In this document: positions 1 through 11,032 of the stretch, piece by piece
Position numbering within the stretch: the first letter of the stretch is position 1
How the letters are laid out: each line of letters starts with the position of its first letter
From: Mucor racemosus
Taxonomy: Eukaryota; Mucoromycota; Mucoromycetes; Mucorales; Mucoraceae
Assembly (NCBI GenBank): GCA_027405735.1
Contig: JAPEHQ010000009.1
Location: 2,108,001 to 2,172,000 of the forward strand
DNA: 64,000 nt
Reading direction: 5' to 3'
The notes under the pieces: generated by a model
Told to the model about the DNA's origin: nothing
The model's database searches: none
The model's input: the letters and a program-made list of their open reading frames with translations, nothing else
Position numbers and translations under genes: made by a program

Positions 1-405
1 GTTGTAGTTCTAAACGTAAATAAAAGAGCTGAGGAAAGAGTAGGGAAAAAAAAGATTTTGTGTGTTACAAACAGGAATTTACAAAGGCATAGATACTTTT
101 AGTGTTGCCAAACAGGTTGTTGTCGTTGTTCCCATTTGGTCTACAAAAGAAGAAAATGGGCAGAGCTCTTTCAAACCCCAAATTTCAAATGGATATATCT
201 CGTCAATAAAGCAATTTTGTTGAATCAGAGTAACTCACATCTGTTTTAAACTGTTCAAATTATCTTCGTTATTAATTATATTATGATTCATATACTTTCA
301 TAAATTGAGTAAAAAACCTTGATCTCATTGCTCTGCTTATCTGAGCTGGTTGATCTGCACAAAAGTTTTTATTCTGCCCATCTGTGCAGATCATTATGCC
401 CATAA
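1..405 (+). repeat. Repeat G, copy 1 (cut by window start)
   Basis: Non-coding dispersed repeat whose inverted copy lies at about 43825-44245. Shared landmarks are the GAGCTGAGGAAAGAGT block near base 28, the stretch around GCCAAACAGGTTGTTGTCGT near base 108, and the GATCTGCACA / TGTGCAGATC pair near base 350-390. The copies differ by scattered substitutions and small indels. No coding capacity was seen. Confidence 0.8.
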
Positions 406-654
406 GAAGCATAGTTTGGCCGTAATATATTGTGTGAAAAAAATGGAGTCATGCTTCTATTATTCAATAGTAACAATGTAACGACATGGTGATAGACGCA
501 TGGAATGCAGCATTGTGCAATTTACATGTTAAACATCATGGTTTCATAGAAAATCTAAATTGGAAATTCGTCGGTGTAATTTCTAGTTATGATAAATCAA
601 ATTATAAAACTAAAACTTTGTATTCACAAGATAAATCCAATCGAAAGTTATTCT

Positions 655-1690
655 GTTTTTTTTATGTCGGCGAAAAATATTAATTTTTCGTCGAGATAAT
701 CAAAATAATAGTTCACATTACAGCCTACAGCCTATCATAACTGAGTTCCAAAATCGATTTGCGAAATCGATCAAAAATGATGCAAAAAACAAAATTGGTT
801 GATGGCTCATGAACTGCAAAGTAAGTTGAACTAGCGTATTAAATAAGTTTTGCACAGTTTTGGATTCTTCATCTATCTAAACAAAATACAAAAAAACGTT
901 TCACATTAAATTTTGCATAAAATGCAATTGAAATTTTGGAGGTTTTTTGAATGTACATATCACTTTTTATAAGCATATTTTAAATGTAAAAAACTGGGAT
1001 AATGCACAGCAATATTAGCTATCGATCGAGCCATTGCTGAACCTTCTAACCGCATTTTTTGTAGAGAAAACGAGATTTTTGTCAATTTTTTTTTCAGATT
1101 CAGAATTTGGGATGAGGCTATACAAGGGAAAATTGAAGAAAACCCGAGAAATATTCTTTTTTACGCATTTTTGAGGATATCTTCACGAAAACTCAATATT
1201 TTTAAAAAAACTAAATTGGGTCCAAAAGAGATCAACAAGCCCAATGAAATGAATGCAAAAAAAATACTACTCAATTTAACGAATATCTTGAAATCTACTA
1301 CAAAAATATCAAAAAAATGGAACAAAAAAAAAGGTGCTCAGAATTTTTTTATATTAAAATGTGTTATAGAGCTCTTTAAAACAAGTAAATTTTATTATTA
1401 AAAATTTTTTAACATAACTTAATTTTTTGCAGAGATATTCAAGCTTAAAGTTTTAATTTTTAACAATGGAATGCCTGTAAAAACCTGAAACATTAGCACT
1501 GAAAAAGTTATACCAACTGCAAAAAATAAGATATTTCCGGATACTTGATTTTGAAGTAAAGTTAAACATCTCAGGTACATTGGCATATATTTTTAATTTA
1601 GTGTTATTTAGTGAAAAAAAAAGTTGGATAGGGATGAAAAGTCGGACCCAGTTTTTAAGGAAAAAACAGTGTTTTTGAGTGTTTCATGAG
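655..1690 (+). repeat. Repeat A, copy 1
   Basis: Dispersed repeat of about 0.9-1 kb. Other copies are at about 23065-23955 (+), 33618-34490 (-) and 63255-64000 (+, cut by the window end), with a short head fragment near 49807-49905 (-). Landmarks: CGTCGAGATAATCAAAATAA near the head, TATCGATCGAGCCATTG in the middle, AGAATTTGGGATGAGG, and AAAGTCGGACCCAGTTTTTA at the tail. Reading frames inside are short and not conserved between copies, so I treat it as non-coding or long dead. Confidence 0.8.
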
Positions 1691-2398
1691 ATTGAAATAA
1701 ATTTGGGAGCAGGTATATGATATAGCATATAGCATATAGCACAATGTGGTCAATTTATATCTATTTTACATTGTTTAACGTATATTCCGAACAGTGTTTA
1801 ATATGAGGCCACCTATTAGAAAAATGGGGCGTTCCAAACGATTTTAAAGATTAATTCAAATAGGCTTACTGAGCACTATAATTTTTGAGACAGAGCCTGA
1901 CAATTCAAGCAAACAATGATCTACATTGAATATAAACTAAAATATTTATGCATACCGGGTTATAATATTTTAAGCATTCTTTGATATTTGGCACTTTCAA
2001 GATAGCAACATAGTTGTGATTCATATTTTGAATAACCAAATTACAAAGCCTGATTTTAACTTTAGCTTTAGTTTCATATACTGTACATTACTTTGTATTT
2101 GCAGATGTTGAAATATGACGAAGTGTTTTAAGTGAACCTAAAACTCGGAACAAGAAGCTTCTGGTATTGATGCTCAGGCCATCTTTTACTTTGGACAATT
2201 TATCTTATTCTGACAATAGCAATCATAACATATCTGGTTTATTTACATATAACAACACTCAAAATATGAGAAGTCTAATGTTTGTTTGGTTGCAACATTT
2301 CTAAATACATGGCATGTATAAAAAAAAATTATACAGATGTCCAACATCTCTGTCTTGCTTTTTTTTTTTTTTTTTTTTTTTTACAAAACTTAGTACCC
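1691..2398. other. AT-rich 5' flank
   Basis: No gene or repeat match recognised. It holds the upstream region of the secreted-protein gene that starts at 2399, ending in a pyrimidine/T tract at 2361-2382. Confidence 0.5.
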
Positions 2399-4643
2399 AT
2401 GAAACTTCAAGTGCTAGTGCTATCAGCGATATTCGTGCAAGAAATAATAGCATGGGATTACAACTGGATACAAGAGAGAAACTGGAAAAATTGGAAGAAA
2501 CATGAAGATCATCATCAACAAGGAGTAGATCGTCATGAACACCATCGTCATGAACACCATCGTCATTATCGTCATCATCACCATCGTCATCAGATGTGTG
2601 AAGCAACAACAACAACATCAAGTGCCCCCAGCAAACCTTCATCCCTAAATCCAAATCCATATTCACTTACATTGTATTTTCCAGGTAATTTGGCAGGAAA
2701 CCTTACAAGTTCTGGTGTCATATGTGGCACAAGTCGAACAAAACAAGCTGTAAGTTATTGATATTATATCCATTTGAATTTTTCTAACTGTTGTTCAAAT
2801 GAAAGTATGATCGATTCAATGGAATTTTTTTTGGTGATTTCATTACTTCTCAATCTCAAGATATTCTGGGGCCACTTGCAGTTAAAGGCGCTTTTGCAGG
2901 ACATGGATACACTATTAACGGAAATCATAATTCAAATTGTAGTGATGTTGACAATAGCATGGCTGGATACGGCCTAGTCTTGGGTTCTTCAAATACTGAA
3001 GACAATTATGATGATATACATGTACATGGAGCTGTATATCTACCAGACAATGCCAATGTTGACAATGTAACCGAACAAAGTAGTGGTTGCTCCACCTCTA
3101 ATACAAAAGGTACAGGGGTTCTTAATTTTGATACAATTCAAGCAAATGCTATCGCTGCTTCCGAACAATTCTCAGTGGTGCCGCCTACCTTGCATCTCAG
3201 TTCTGAAGGTGTTTTGACAAGAATCGCAGATACCATACTTGATTACGATGTGATTACCTTTGGTACATGTAAGGAGTGTACATACGACTCTGGCTTTTCA
3301 TCACCAGACGCTATATATTTTGGAATAGGAAATTGGAATGGTCCTCAGGGGATGTCTTGGCCATCCCGCTTAATCATCAATGTAGGTTTGCATATGTGTA
3401 CATAAAACTATATTGAAAAGAAAGCCTAATTAATAGAAATTCCGTTGAATACAATAGATCCCTGTTATAGTCGGTACAGAACTCACAATTCAAGGTAATC
3501 AGCCGAGTCAAGGCATGACAGTGTGCACTACAGTTCTCAATTTTTATCCTGCTGACAATAATGGGTCTTATTCCAGTGGATCTTTTCAATTGAATAGAAA
3601 TACTGGTGGCCAATTGGGAGGATTTACTTTGATGCCTGAAGGTATGTCAACAAACAAATAACTCGAGTGTACATGCTTCTCAATTTGTTTTTCTTGTAGG
3701 CAATATTGTCGAATCGGATACAGGAAATTTCGCTGGACAAATCATTGCAAATGATTATCGTTGGGGAGGAAATGGTGTCGAGCTTCACGATTATAATGCT
3801 ATTGGTGGTAATTGTATTGTAACCGATGTTTGTATCCCTATATTTTCAGGCGATGATGATATCGTTGATATTGTACGTCCTACTTATTCTCTCATTCCTG
3901 TACCAGTAATTGCAACGAGTACGGAAAATAGTAGTAATACTAGTAACGAAAGTAGCAGTGATTCTAGCACTGATAGCAGCGATACTAGCACTAGTAGCAG
4001 CGATGCTAGCACTGATAGCAGCGATACTAGCACTAGTAGCAGCGATGCTAGCACTGATAGCGGCCGTACTGAAAGCAACAGCTCAAGTAGTGAAATTAGT
4101 AGCACTTCAAGCAGTAGTACTGAAAGCAGTTCAAATGTTATTGATAATAGCAGCACTGAAAGTAGCTCAAGTAACGCTGCAAGTTCAAGTAGTAGCGATA
4201 GCTTAAATCAAGCTAGTGGCTCATCTAGCACTGAATCTTCACAAGCAACAGAGACTGAATGCCATATTCATAACCATCATGAAATATTTACTACATATGG
4301 TTGCGATCAAGGGTATGAACACGAAGAAGAGATTCTAGTCTGTACAGACGACAGCCATCATCACCATAGAAAAGACTATTATTATGGCAATGATGATGAC
4401 AATTTTGGAAATGATATAGGATTTGGTTTATATGACAATGACAAATTTGATGAGGAATGTGATATTGACCATGACATTGAAAACAATGCTTATTATGAGA
4501 AAAATTACCATGATTATGAATACCATAAAGATGAAGAAAACGAGAAAGACGAATACGAGAAAGACGAAGATGAGGAAGACGAAGATGAGGAAGACGAAGA
4601 TGAGGAAGACGAAGGTGGAGAGGACGAGGAAGATGAAGATTAG
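2399..4643 (+). CDS. Secreted choice-of-anchor A family protein
   Basis: Four exons (2399-2749, 2806-3381, 3458-3641, 3700-4643) give 684 residues. Start: the first ATG after the T tract, which opens directly into a signal peptide (MKLQVLVLSAIF...). Residues 19-65 are Trp- and His-rich. Residues about 118-370 resemble the choice-of-anchor A domain: it opens YDRFNGIFFGDF, then GPLAVKGAFAGHGYTIN, and later FGIGNWNG and LTIQGN, features of this beta-rich surface domain of bacteria and fungi. Residues about 440-545 are Ser-rich with a 14-residue unit (42 bases) repeated twice. The last ~90 residues are Asp/Glu-rich. Likely secreted or wall-associated; its ligand is unknown. No GPI signal or membrane anchor is seen at the acidic C-terminus. 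Intron 1 has a CTAAC branch site. Its stop is 101 bases from the stop of the convergent phosphatase gene. Confidence 0.85.
3960..4060 (+). repeat. 42-bp coding tandem repeat (Ser/Asp/Thr)
   Basis: Two adjoining near-identical 42-base units (GATAGCAGCGATACTAGCAC...) plus partial flanking units, within the last exon of the choice-of-anchor A gene. They encode DSSDTSTSSSDAST-type repeats. Units in multiples of three keep the frame, so copy number can vary between strains without breaking the protein. Confidence 0.8.
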
Positions 4644-4743
4644 TCTCTGACGTTAGATCAAGTTTTAATATTAATTTTATCCATATAATAAATGTGAGCT
4701 TTCTTTATTATTTTTATTCAAAATATATTTTCTATATGAATTG

Positions 4744-5879
4744 CTATTCAAAACCTCCAGGAACCGGAGCACGAGGTGCATCAATAGTAGGAATTAAATC
4801 TTTCATTTGAGAAGCAATTTCTAATTGACTCTCCTTGTCTCTAGCAGCACGAATAGCTAAATATTTACGAGAGAAAATATTGACAGGTTTGTTATCTGAT
4901 TTATCATTACCACCCTCCAAAACAAGACCACCAGATTCTGCGACAATGACAATAGCAGCAGCTACATCCCATTCCCAACATCCAACTTCCCAATAAACAT
5001 CAATAATGCCTTTAGCAACATTACACAAGTTCAAAGCAGCAGATCCAGTAGTACGGACACTATGAGCTTCAGCAGCAAAAGGATTAGCGTCTGATTTTTT
5101 TTGAAGCATATCATGAATAGCAGCAATTTTAGCATCAATGACAAGTTTAGATCTATCAGATCCAGCTTCAGTGGCAATCAAACAATGAGACAAATCAACC
5201 AATGGTTGAGGAGGATTGAATAATGGTAAACTTTGTGTTAAATTAAGGTATGCTCCCTTGCCCTTAGCAGCTGAATAAAGTTCATTCAACAGTGGGTTAA
5301 AGACAACTCCCACAGTTGGGATCTTGTTGATTGTTAACCCAATGGAAACAGCGACAAATGGATATCCATGAATGAAATTTGTGGTACCATCTTATTTAAA
5401 GCGGATTATATAAGCATTATAGAATATTGAAAAACAAAAAATTGCAATTCTTTTTACCTATGGGATCAACAATCCAAGTTGGTTCATGGGTGAATTCTGT
5501 CTTCGTGCCACTAGCAAAAGTCTCTTCACCAATAAATCTAAAAAAGAGCTTGTTAGGATATATGAATTGGTGAAATTATCTGCAAAATATTATGTTACCT
5601 GTGTTCAGGATATGTCTGTGAAAGACGTTCTTTGATGAATTCCTCAACAGCTTTATCTGTTTCTGTCACAAGATCTGTTGGGTTTTCTTTTTTTAGCTCA
5701 ATATTTGAACCTGTTCCTGCCATGCGAGAATCAACAGCAGCTTTAATAATAGCACCAGCTTCTTTGGCTAAATTGATAGCAAAATCAAGGTACTCTTGAA
5801 CGCGAACTGTAATACATTTAATTGAGAAATGTTATTTTTTCTCCAGAATATTTGAACATTTACCTTGCTCAACCAACAT
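4744..5879 (-). CDS. Inositol monophosphatase family protein
   Basis: Four exons on the minus strand (5879-5864, 5806-5599, 5537-5458, 5390-4744) give 316 residues, close to the family's usual 270-300. The family hydrolyses inositol monophosphates with Mg2+ (myo-inositol recycling), and some members act on other small phosphates. Metal-site motifs are all present: GEET around residues 78-81, DPIDGTTNF from residue 99, and the WD...A..I..ESGG motif from W242/D243. The very short 16-base first exon supplies the start MLVEQ, chosen because it is the only ATG that splices in frame to the conserved helix EYLDFAINLAKEAG. All catalytic residues look intact, so an active enzyme is likely. It is divergent from the secreted-protein gene at 6362, with about 480 bases between the starts. 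Confidence 0.92.
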
Positions 5880-6361
5880 ATTTCTTAAAATAAACAAGAG
5901 AGGGAAAGAGGAAAGTGTATGGAAATTATACCTCTAAAATGTGGAGTACATTTTGTTGGTAAAAATAGATTTCGGCCGGCCATTACCACAACCATCCCAG
6001 AATCATCATCATATGATATTTGAAACCCAGGACATGGTTGCTATGGTAACTGGATCATACGTTTGCTCTGACAGATAAAAAGATTTGAAAAAAGATTATC
6101 AGATCAGATCAACATCTGGAGCAAATTTTTTCTAGATATCTAAATGAATGGGCAAATTATTGGAATTGGTAAGTTTTTGTTATTTTCTCGGGAAGGAACA
6201 ATTAATTTGTGCAAAATGATAGGTTTATAATTAGAGCTTTTCTTTTTGGCGTGTGTAGCACCAAAAATAGACCTTGAAAGGGGGATTTTATCATATAAAA
6301 ATAAAGAGGAAAATTTTTTTAACCTTTTCTTCTCCTTCTTACTACACTTTAATATAAAAAA
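5880..6361. promoter_or_regulatory. Divergent intergenic promoter region
   Basis: Between the starts of the phosphatase (-) and the DUF7137-like gene (+). A small ATG-led stretch followed by a good donor (GGTAAGTTTTTGT, near 6145-6180) could be an untranslated or very short leader exon, but no protein is supported. A TATA box lies at 6294-6301. Confidence 0.45.
6294..6301 (+). promoter_or_regulatory. TATA box of DUF7137-like gene
   Basis: TATAAAAA, 61 bases before the last base preceding the ATG at 6362. Distance and sequence fit a core promoter. Confidence 0.5.
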
Positions 6362-7364
6362 ATGCGTCTTGTTCCTTTATTTTTGGCTGCTTTCATCGCA
6401 ATTGTAAATGCAGGTACAGTTATCTGAATAAATAAAGAAATTATAACCATGTATTGACAATATGTTTTAATTTTTAAATAGTTCCTCAAGGTATTGAAAA
6501 AAAGATAACGAAATTTACTGTTATTGATTAAACATCTAATTAAAATTAATATAAATAGAAGCAGCAATAACATCGACTGCAGCCCCAGCCCAGTCTAGTA
6601 GTGCCGCTGCCCCAGTCGCTTCCGCAACACAAGCTCCAGCTGCATCTGGATCAGTAGCAGTTTCAGCAAGTCAACAATCTATTGCAACAGGTGTTGTAGG
6701 TAGTGGTAATTCAAATGCCACACAATCAGCAGTTGCAAGCGGCGGAGCAGCAAACAATACTGTAACTGGATTGCCAACATCTGCAAGTTACGGTAACAGT
6801 GTATATCCTGGTGCTGCTACATTTGTCACTCCAACTGCCAGTAAATCAGTTGCACCATTATATAGAATTGACGCCAAAGAAAATGTTACATTTATTTGGT
6901 CATTTACAGATTTATTAGTTCAACCCGCCAACTTGACTTTAGCTGCTGTTGCACCTAATAAGGTCACATATACCATTACTGCTATGCCTGGCCCCGCAAC
7001 AAGTGCTGTTTGGCAAATTAAAGATGTTCCTACAGCTTCTCCACTCATGATGGGCATGTATCAAATTCAATTATATGATCAAAGAGGTGTTTCCGCTGCT
7101 GGTCAACCTGGTTGGTTGTCTCCTAATACCAGATTATCTATTGCATTTTATTCTCCCGAGTCATATTCAGCCATGTCAGGATGTAAGTATTAAAGTGATT
7201 GCAAACCTATTTGTGTGCTAACAGACTTTATATTAGCTGATTATTGTCCTACTTGTTTCTACAATGCTGGTAGAAGAGTTGCAGAAAGTTTTGGACCCAT
7301 TGCTGTTGCTTTCAGTGTAGCTACTGCTACATCAGCCATGGTTTTATATGGTCTTTTGTATTAG
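6362..7364 (+). CDS. Secreted DUF7137-like fungal protein
   Basis: Four exons (6362-6413, a 9-base exon 6482-6490, 6559-7182, 7237-7364) give 270 residues. The signal peptide MRLVPLFLAAFIAIVNA fills exon 1. Then comes a low-complexity Ala/Ser/Gln/Thr stretch (about 20-100), and a conserved domain (about 105-225) with YRIDAKENVTFIWSF, VTYTITAMPG, TSAVW, YQIQLYDQRG and PGWLSPNTRLSIAFYSP. These match the fungal DUF7137 pattern as I remember it. A C-terminal hydrophobic segment (GPIAVAFSVATATSAMVLYGLLY) suggests membrane or GPI-type attachment at the cell surface. Function is unknown in the family. The 9-base exon is inferred from splice signals; skipping it also keeps the frame, so it is the least certain part of the model. 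Confidence 0.8.
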
Positions 7365-9183
7365 ACTTTTGTTATTTTGTAAAATAAAGGGTGTACTTTA
7401 GTTTGAAAATCCATATTAATAGTAGTAATTATGATGACAATTGATGAAATATATTGCATTATTTGATATCGAACCAACAGCGATTATCTGCGGGTTTGTT
7501 TCAGATACATACGCCTTTTTGTCAGGGTAAAATTAACCCCCTTAATATAAGTTAATGTCATGTTTATTATATGTAATGACAAAAATTCTGTATATGCATG
7601 TTGCTGTAATTGCATGTTTTAAAAGCATTCAATGGACAGCAAAAGCTATGCATGTCTAATATAAATTTGGATGATTTATCATAAAAAAGTAGTAAATCAA
7701 GTGCTAAATATCTGTGCAATTGCACTCAATTCCTGTTTTTTTTTTTACGTCTGATAGAATAAAAAACAAATCATCGTATTGTAGTTGTATTGACAGATTG
7801 TCAAAGCTGTAGTAATAAGCAGTGGTAGTCTTCACACACCTAATAATTGATGAATATGACGGTTTAAAATAACAGCGATACTGGTTTAAAAAATTGTTTT
7901 GGTAAATTTAATACAGATGAAAGAATATGCACTACTTGATTTGGAACTTATGACATATTTACTGTATATTAGCATTTTTGTTTTATAAAAATCATCTAGA
8001 TAGGTCTAGAAATGCATCACTTGAAAGATCAAAAATCCACAAATTTTAACGGAATGTGAATTTATAATGTAACCTACTATCCGCTGTTCTTGTTGCAATA
8101 TCTTTTTGCATTCTGTAATTTACTTGAATTTAAAGAGTTTTTACTCGCAAAAAGACAATGAAATATACAATCGCTAAGCAGTATTATCAAGTCTACTACA
8201 AATCCTTATTCAACATGATGGAAGGTATTATCATCAGCTTAAGATTCAGGTACCGAAATTTGAAGTTTTACCCTTGTTTTGTAACCATTCAAATCATTTG
8301 GTAGCGGTTTTACCGATACTTTTATTTTGGCATTTTTAAACATATTCAATGCTACATATCTTGGAAAAACATGAATTTTTGGTCGAGAAAAATTCTTTAA
8401 ACATGCGGATAATCAAAGTTTCATGCAGCGATTTGCACAGACTGCAAATTATGCATTGATTGAAGTAACCACAAAAGTAGCTATACTTGCTAACTTACTA
8501 TATTTGGTTATGGAAATCACCCGAGAAATTTTTATTATCGTTTAATTTATTATAATTAATCTATTGTAGGATGTAATTTCGTTGTTACATATATATATTA
8601 CATATATATATTACATGCAATATTCAATAATGAAAATAGATTCCATTTATTTATATAGTTTGCCAAAAAAGAACATGATGTTATCTATGTATGGAAATAC
8701 AAGATGAATTCATTTTAAAGATGCTCGATAACTATACAAGCAAATATTTGTTGGTTTAATATATTGCGGCTTCTTATAATACGCACAGATCCGCACAAAA
8801 CGTGTTGATGAATTTGATACTTTTACACCATTTGGATACCCAAACCAGAAAAGCGGCTTTAATACTTTTGTTGCCAAGGATATTATCTTCTCTGCCACAA
8901 ATCGATTTCTTTATTTTAATAAACTAACCATATTCTATTAACTGCATATATATATGAAGCTAACAAATGCTCTGGATATTCATCGGTCAAATAAGAAAAG
9001 GTATCTATATCATCAACCACTTGTTCCTGAATTTACTAATCTATGAAAAAAATGATCATTCATTGAAAAAAGCATGTTTGTATTGTACAATGATAACCCT
9101 AAGGTCCCCCTCTTTTTTTCTACCCCTCACCATCTATATACTCTAAACAATCTTAATGTGACTTTAGCCCAATTTACATTTCA
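7365..9183. other. AT-rich intergenic stretch
   Basis: About 1.8 kb with no supported gene. It holds T and TA runs (e.g. 8587-8618) and one short minus-strand frame at 8710-8898 that lacks an ATG. No match to the repeat families in this window was noticed. Confidence 0.5.
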
Positions 9184-9191
9184 TATAAATA
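9184..9191 (+). promoter_or_regulatory. TATA box of Ecl1-like gene
   Basis: TATAAATA, 82 bases before the ATG at 9273. Confidence 0.5.
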
Positions 9192-9272
9192 CTTGCATTG
9201 CTACACTCTTCCCTTTCTCTTTCTTTCGAGTTTTTTTAATTAAAATTAAACCGAGTTAGCTGATATTATATT

Positions 9273-9609
9273 ATGGATTTAAACATTTGTCTTTATTGTG
9301 AAAAACAATTGAATGAAGATGTAAGTTATTTGGTTTATATGTGATTAAATATGATCTTTAATGTTGATTATGAAAATGTAGAACCTGAACTTTTGTTCTA
9401 CTATTTGTCAGACAAATGAAGCATCTAAACCTGCTTATAATAATCAATCTACTTGTACCTCTTCTTACTCTCCTTCTCGGCTTATTGCAAATACCCGATC
9501 ATCTAGTACAACTTGCTCTAGCTATGAAATAGCATATCATCGGCGTCTTTCATTTTCATATTCAACATCACCTTCCTCTATATCATTTTATCACTATCCC
9601 ATAGCATCT

Positions 9610-9641
<32 letters not shown>

Positions 9642-9780
9642 TTCAGCATCTATCTTATCAGCATCAACTACTCACGACTCAATTAAACAACAGTTTTCGT
9701 CATGGGAATTATCCTCATATCATCAGCAAAAGCAAAATCATCATCAACAACAAAATGTATATACAAACTATCTCTTTTAA
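9273..9780 (+). CDS. Ecl1-like zinc-binding protein
   Basis: Two exons (9273-9320, 9382-9780) give 148 residues. The N-terminus MDLNICLYCEKQLNED followed by LNFCSTICQ forms the CxxC...CxxxC signature of the Ecl1/Ecl2/Ecl3 family. Those small fungal proteins extend chronological lifespan in fission yeast and are linked to nutrient, zinc and stress signalling. The rest is low complexity: a run of about 13 Ser (9607-9650), then Gln/His-rich sequence. The intron falls between the two Cys pairs. The second exon has no in-frame ATG, so simple open-reading-frame scans would miss the gene. Role here is inferred from the zinc motif only. Confidence 0.75.
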
Positions 9781-11032
9781 AAATACCAACGAAAAAAACA
9801 GCCCTATCAAAAATCAAAAAATACATGTAAAAACAAATGCCCTTTCTCTTTTCTAAATAAATAAATATATATATATAACAGTTTCTCCTAATTCAATTTA
9901 TAAAACAAAAAAAAAACTTGCTGATGATGGTCCTATATTTCTTATTTTTGCACAGTTGAATTGAAACTTGTCATGTACCACCCTTATTTTATGATTGAAA
10001 TATTCTCACTCATCTTACAATAACAACAACATAAGCCAACATGAAATCATTTAAAATTCATTATGTATAGTCTTTTTCTGATTGAACTAAAGTTTTCTCC
10101 TCCCCTCCCCTCTCCCCCTTTTTTTTTTATTTGTTGAGTTAAAGGATTTCAATAGTTGAAACCAAATCATGCAATATATTACGGTATATATCATGATTTC
10201 CCATTTTAATAAAAAAAAAATCATAAGATCAATGTATATGTAACTCTATTTAAAACGCTATCTTGTAATAAGCGTACCTAGACCAACTGATTTTATTATT
10301 TAGTCTTTGCCTTTCAAGAGAAATCGTAATGTTTACGTAGATGTGTATACATTTGCAAATGCCTTGGTTCTAACCGAGAATTTTGCGCTTTTCATAGTGT
10401 TAAAAAAATATTGGCTTATCTATTGAGATTCTCGGTGTAGAATTCGGTCAATGTAACATGTATATATATTTATATATATATAAAAATATACTTTAAAAAT
10501 TCTTATTGTGTTGTTATCGTCATTTGACACTTTTTTAATTCTAATAAAAAATAAGGAAACCTTGTATACAAGTTAAACTCAAAATAAATGCACGTTGTTT
10601 TTGTGTATGAAACTTGTAAAAAATAAAACTAAAACTAAATTTATACTAATGGTGTACCTATTTACAGTTTGCAGTGCTTAATTACTACTCCCATTTTACT
10701 CATTAGTACTCCTTCATTTTGGGCGTTTCGAATACACACAACTACGATATGAAATTTAAATCCGTTGCCATGAAAATTGATATTTAATAAAATCTTATAT
10801 ATCGAGTATTTACTCTGTGGCACGCTTGATCCCTATTAGAATCATTAGATATTATGGCAACAAGCGAATGTATTTAATATTATATTAAGCTTTCGCATTT
10901 TTGACGTAACTCTTTACAGGCCAATCAATTATATGGTCACTTTTTGCGGCTGCAAAACTTAGTGATGCTAAATTTCTCACTCTCATTGTTGGCTTCTTTT
11001 ATACACGTAAAAAAACATAATTATATTATCAA
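9781..11032. other. Intergenic stretch
   Basis: 3' region of the Ecl1-like gene followed by AT-rich sequence with a C/T tract (10090-10128) and a TA-rich patch near 10460-10480. No gene or shared repeat seen. Confidence 0.5.

Noticed and set aside
2301..2666. Minus-strand acidic frame opposite the first exon of the choice-of-anchor A gene
   Set aside because: Mirror of the His-rich codons (CAT/CAC read as Asp-coding ATG/GTG neighbours); the plus strand has the signal peptide, domain and splice sites.
8710..8898. 62-residue minus-strand frame
   Set aside because: No ATG start, no splice partners, no recognisable motif.
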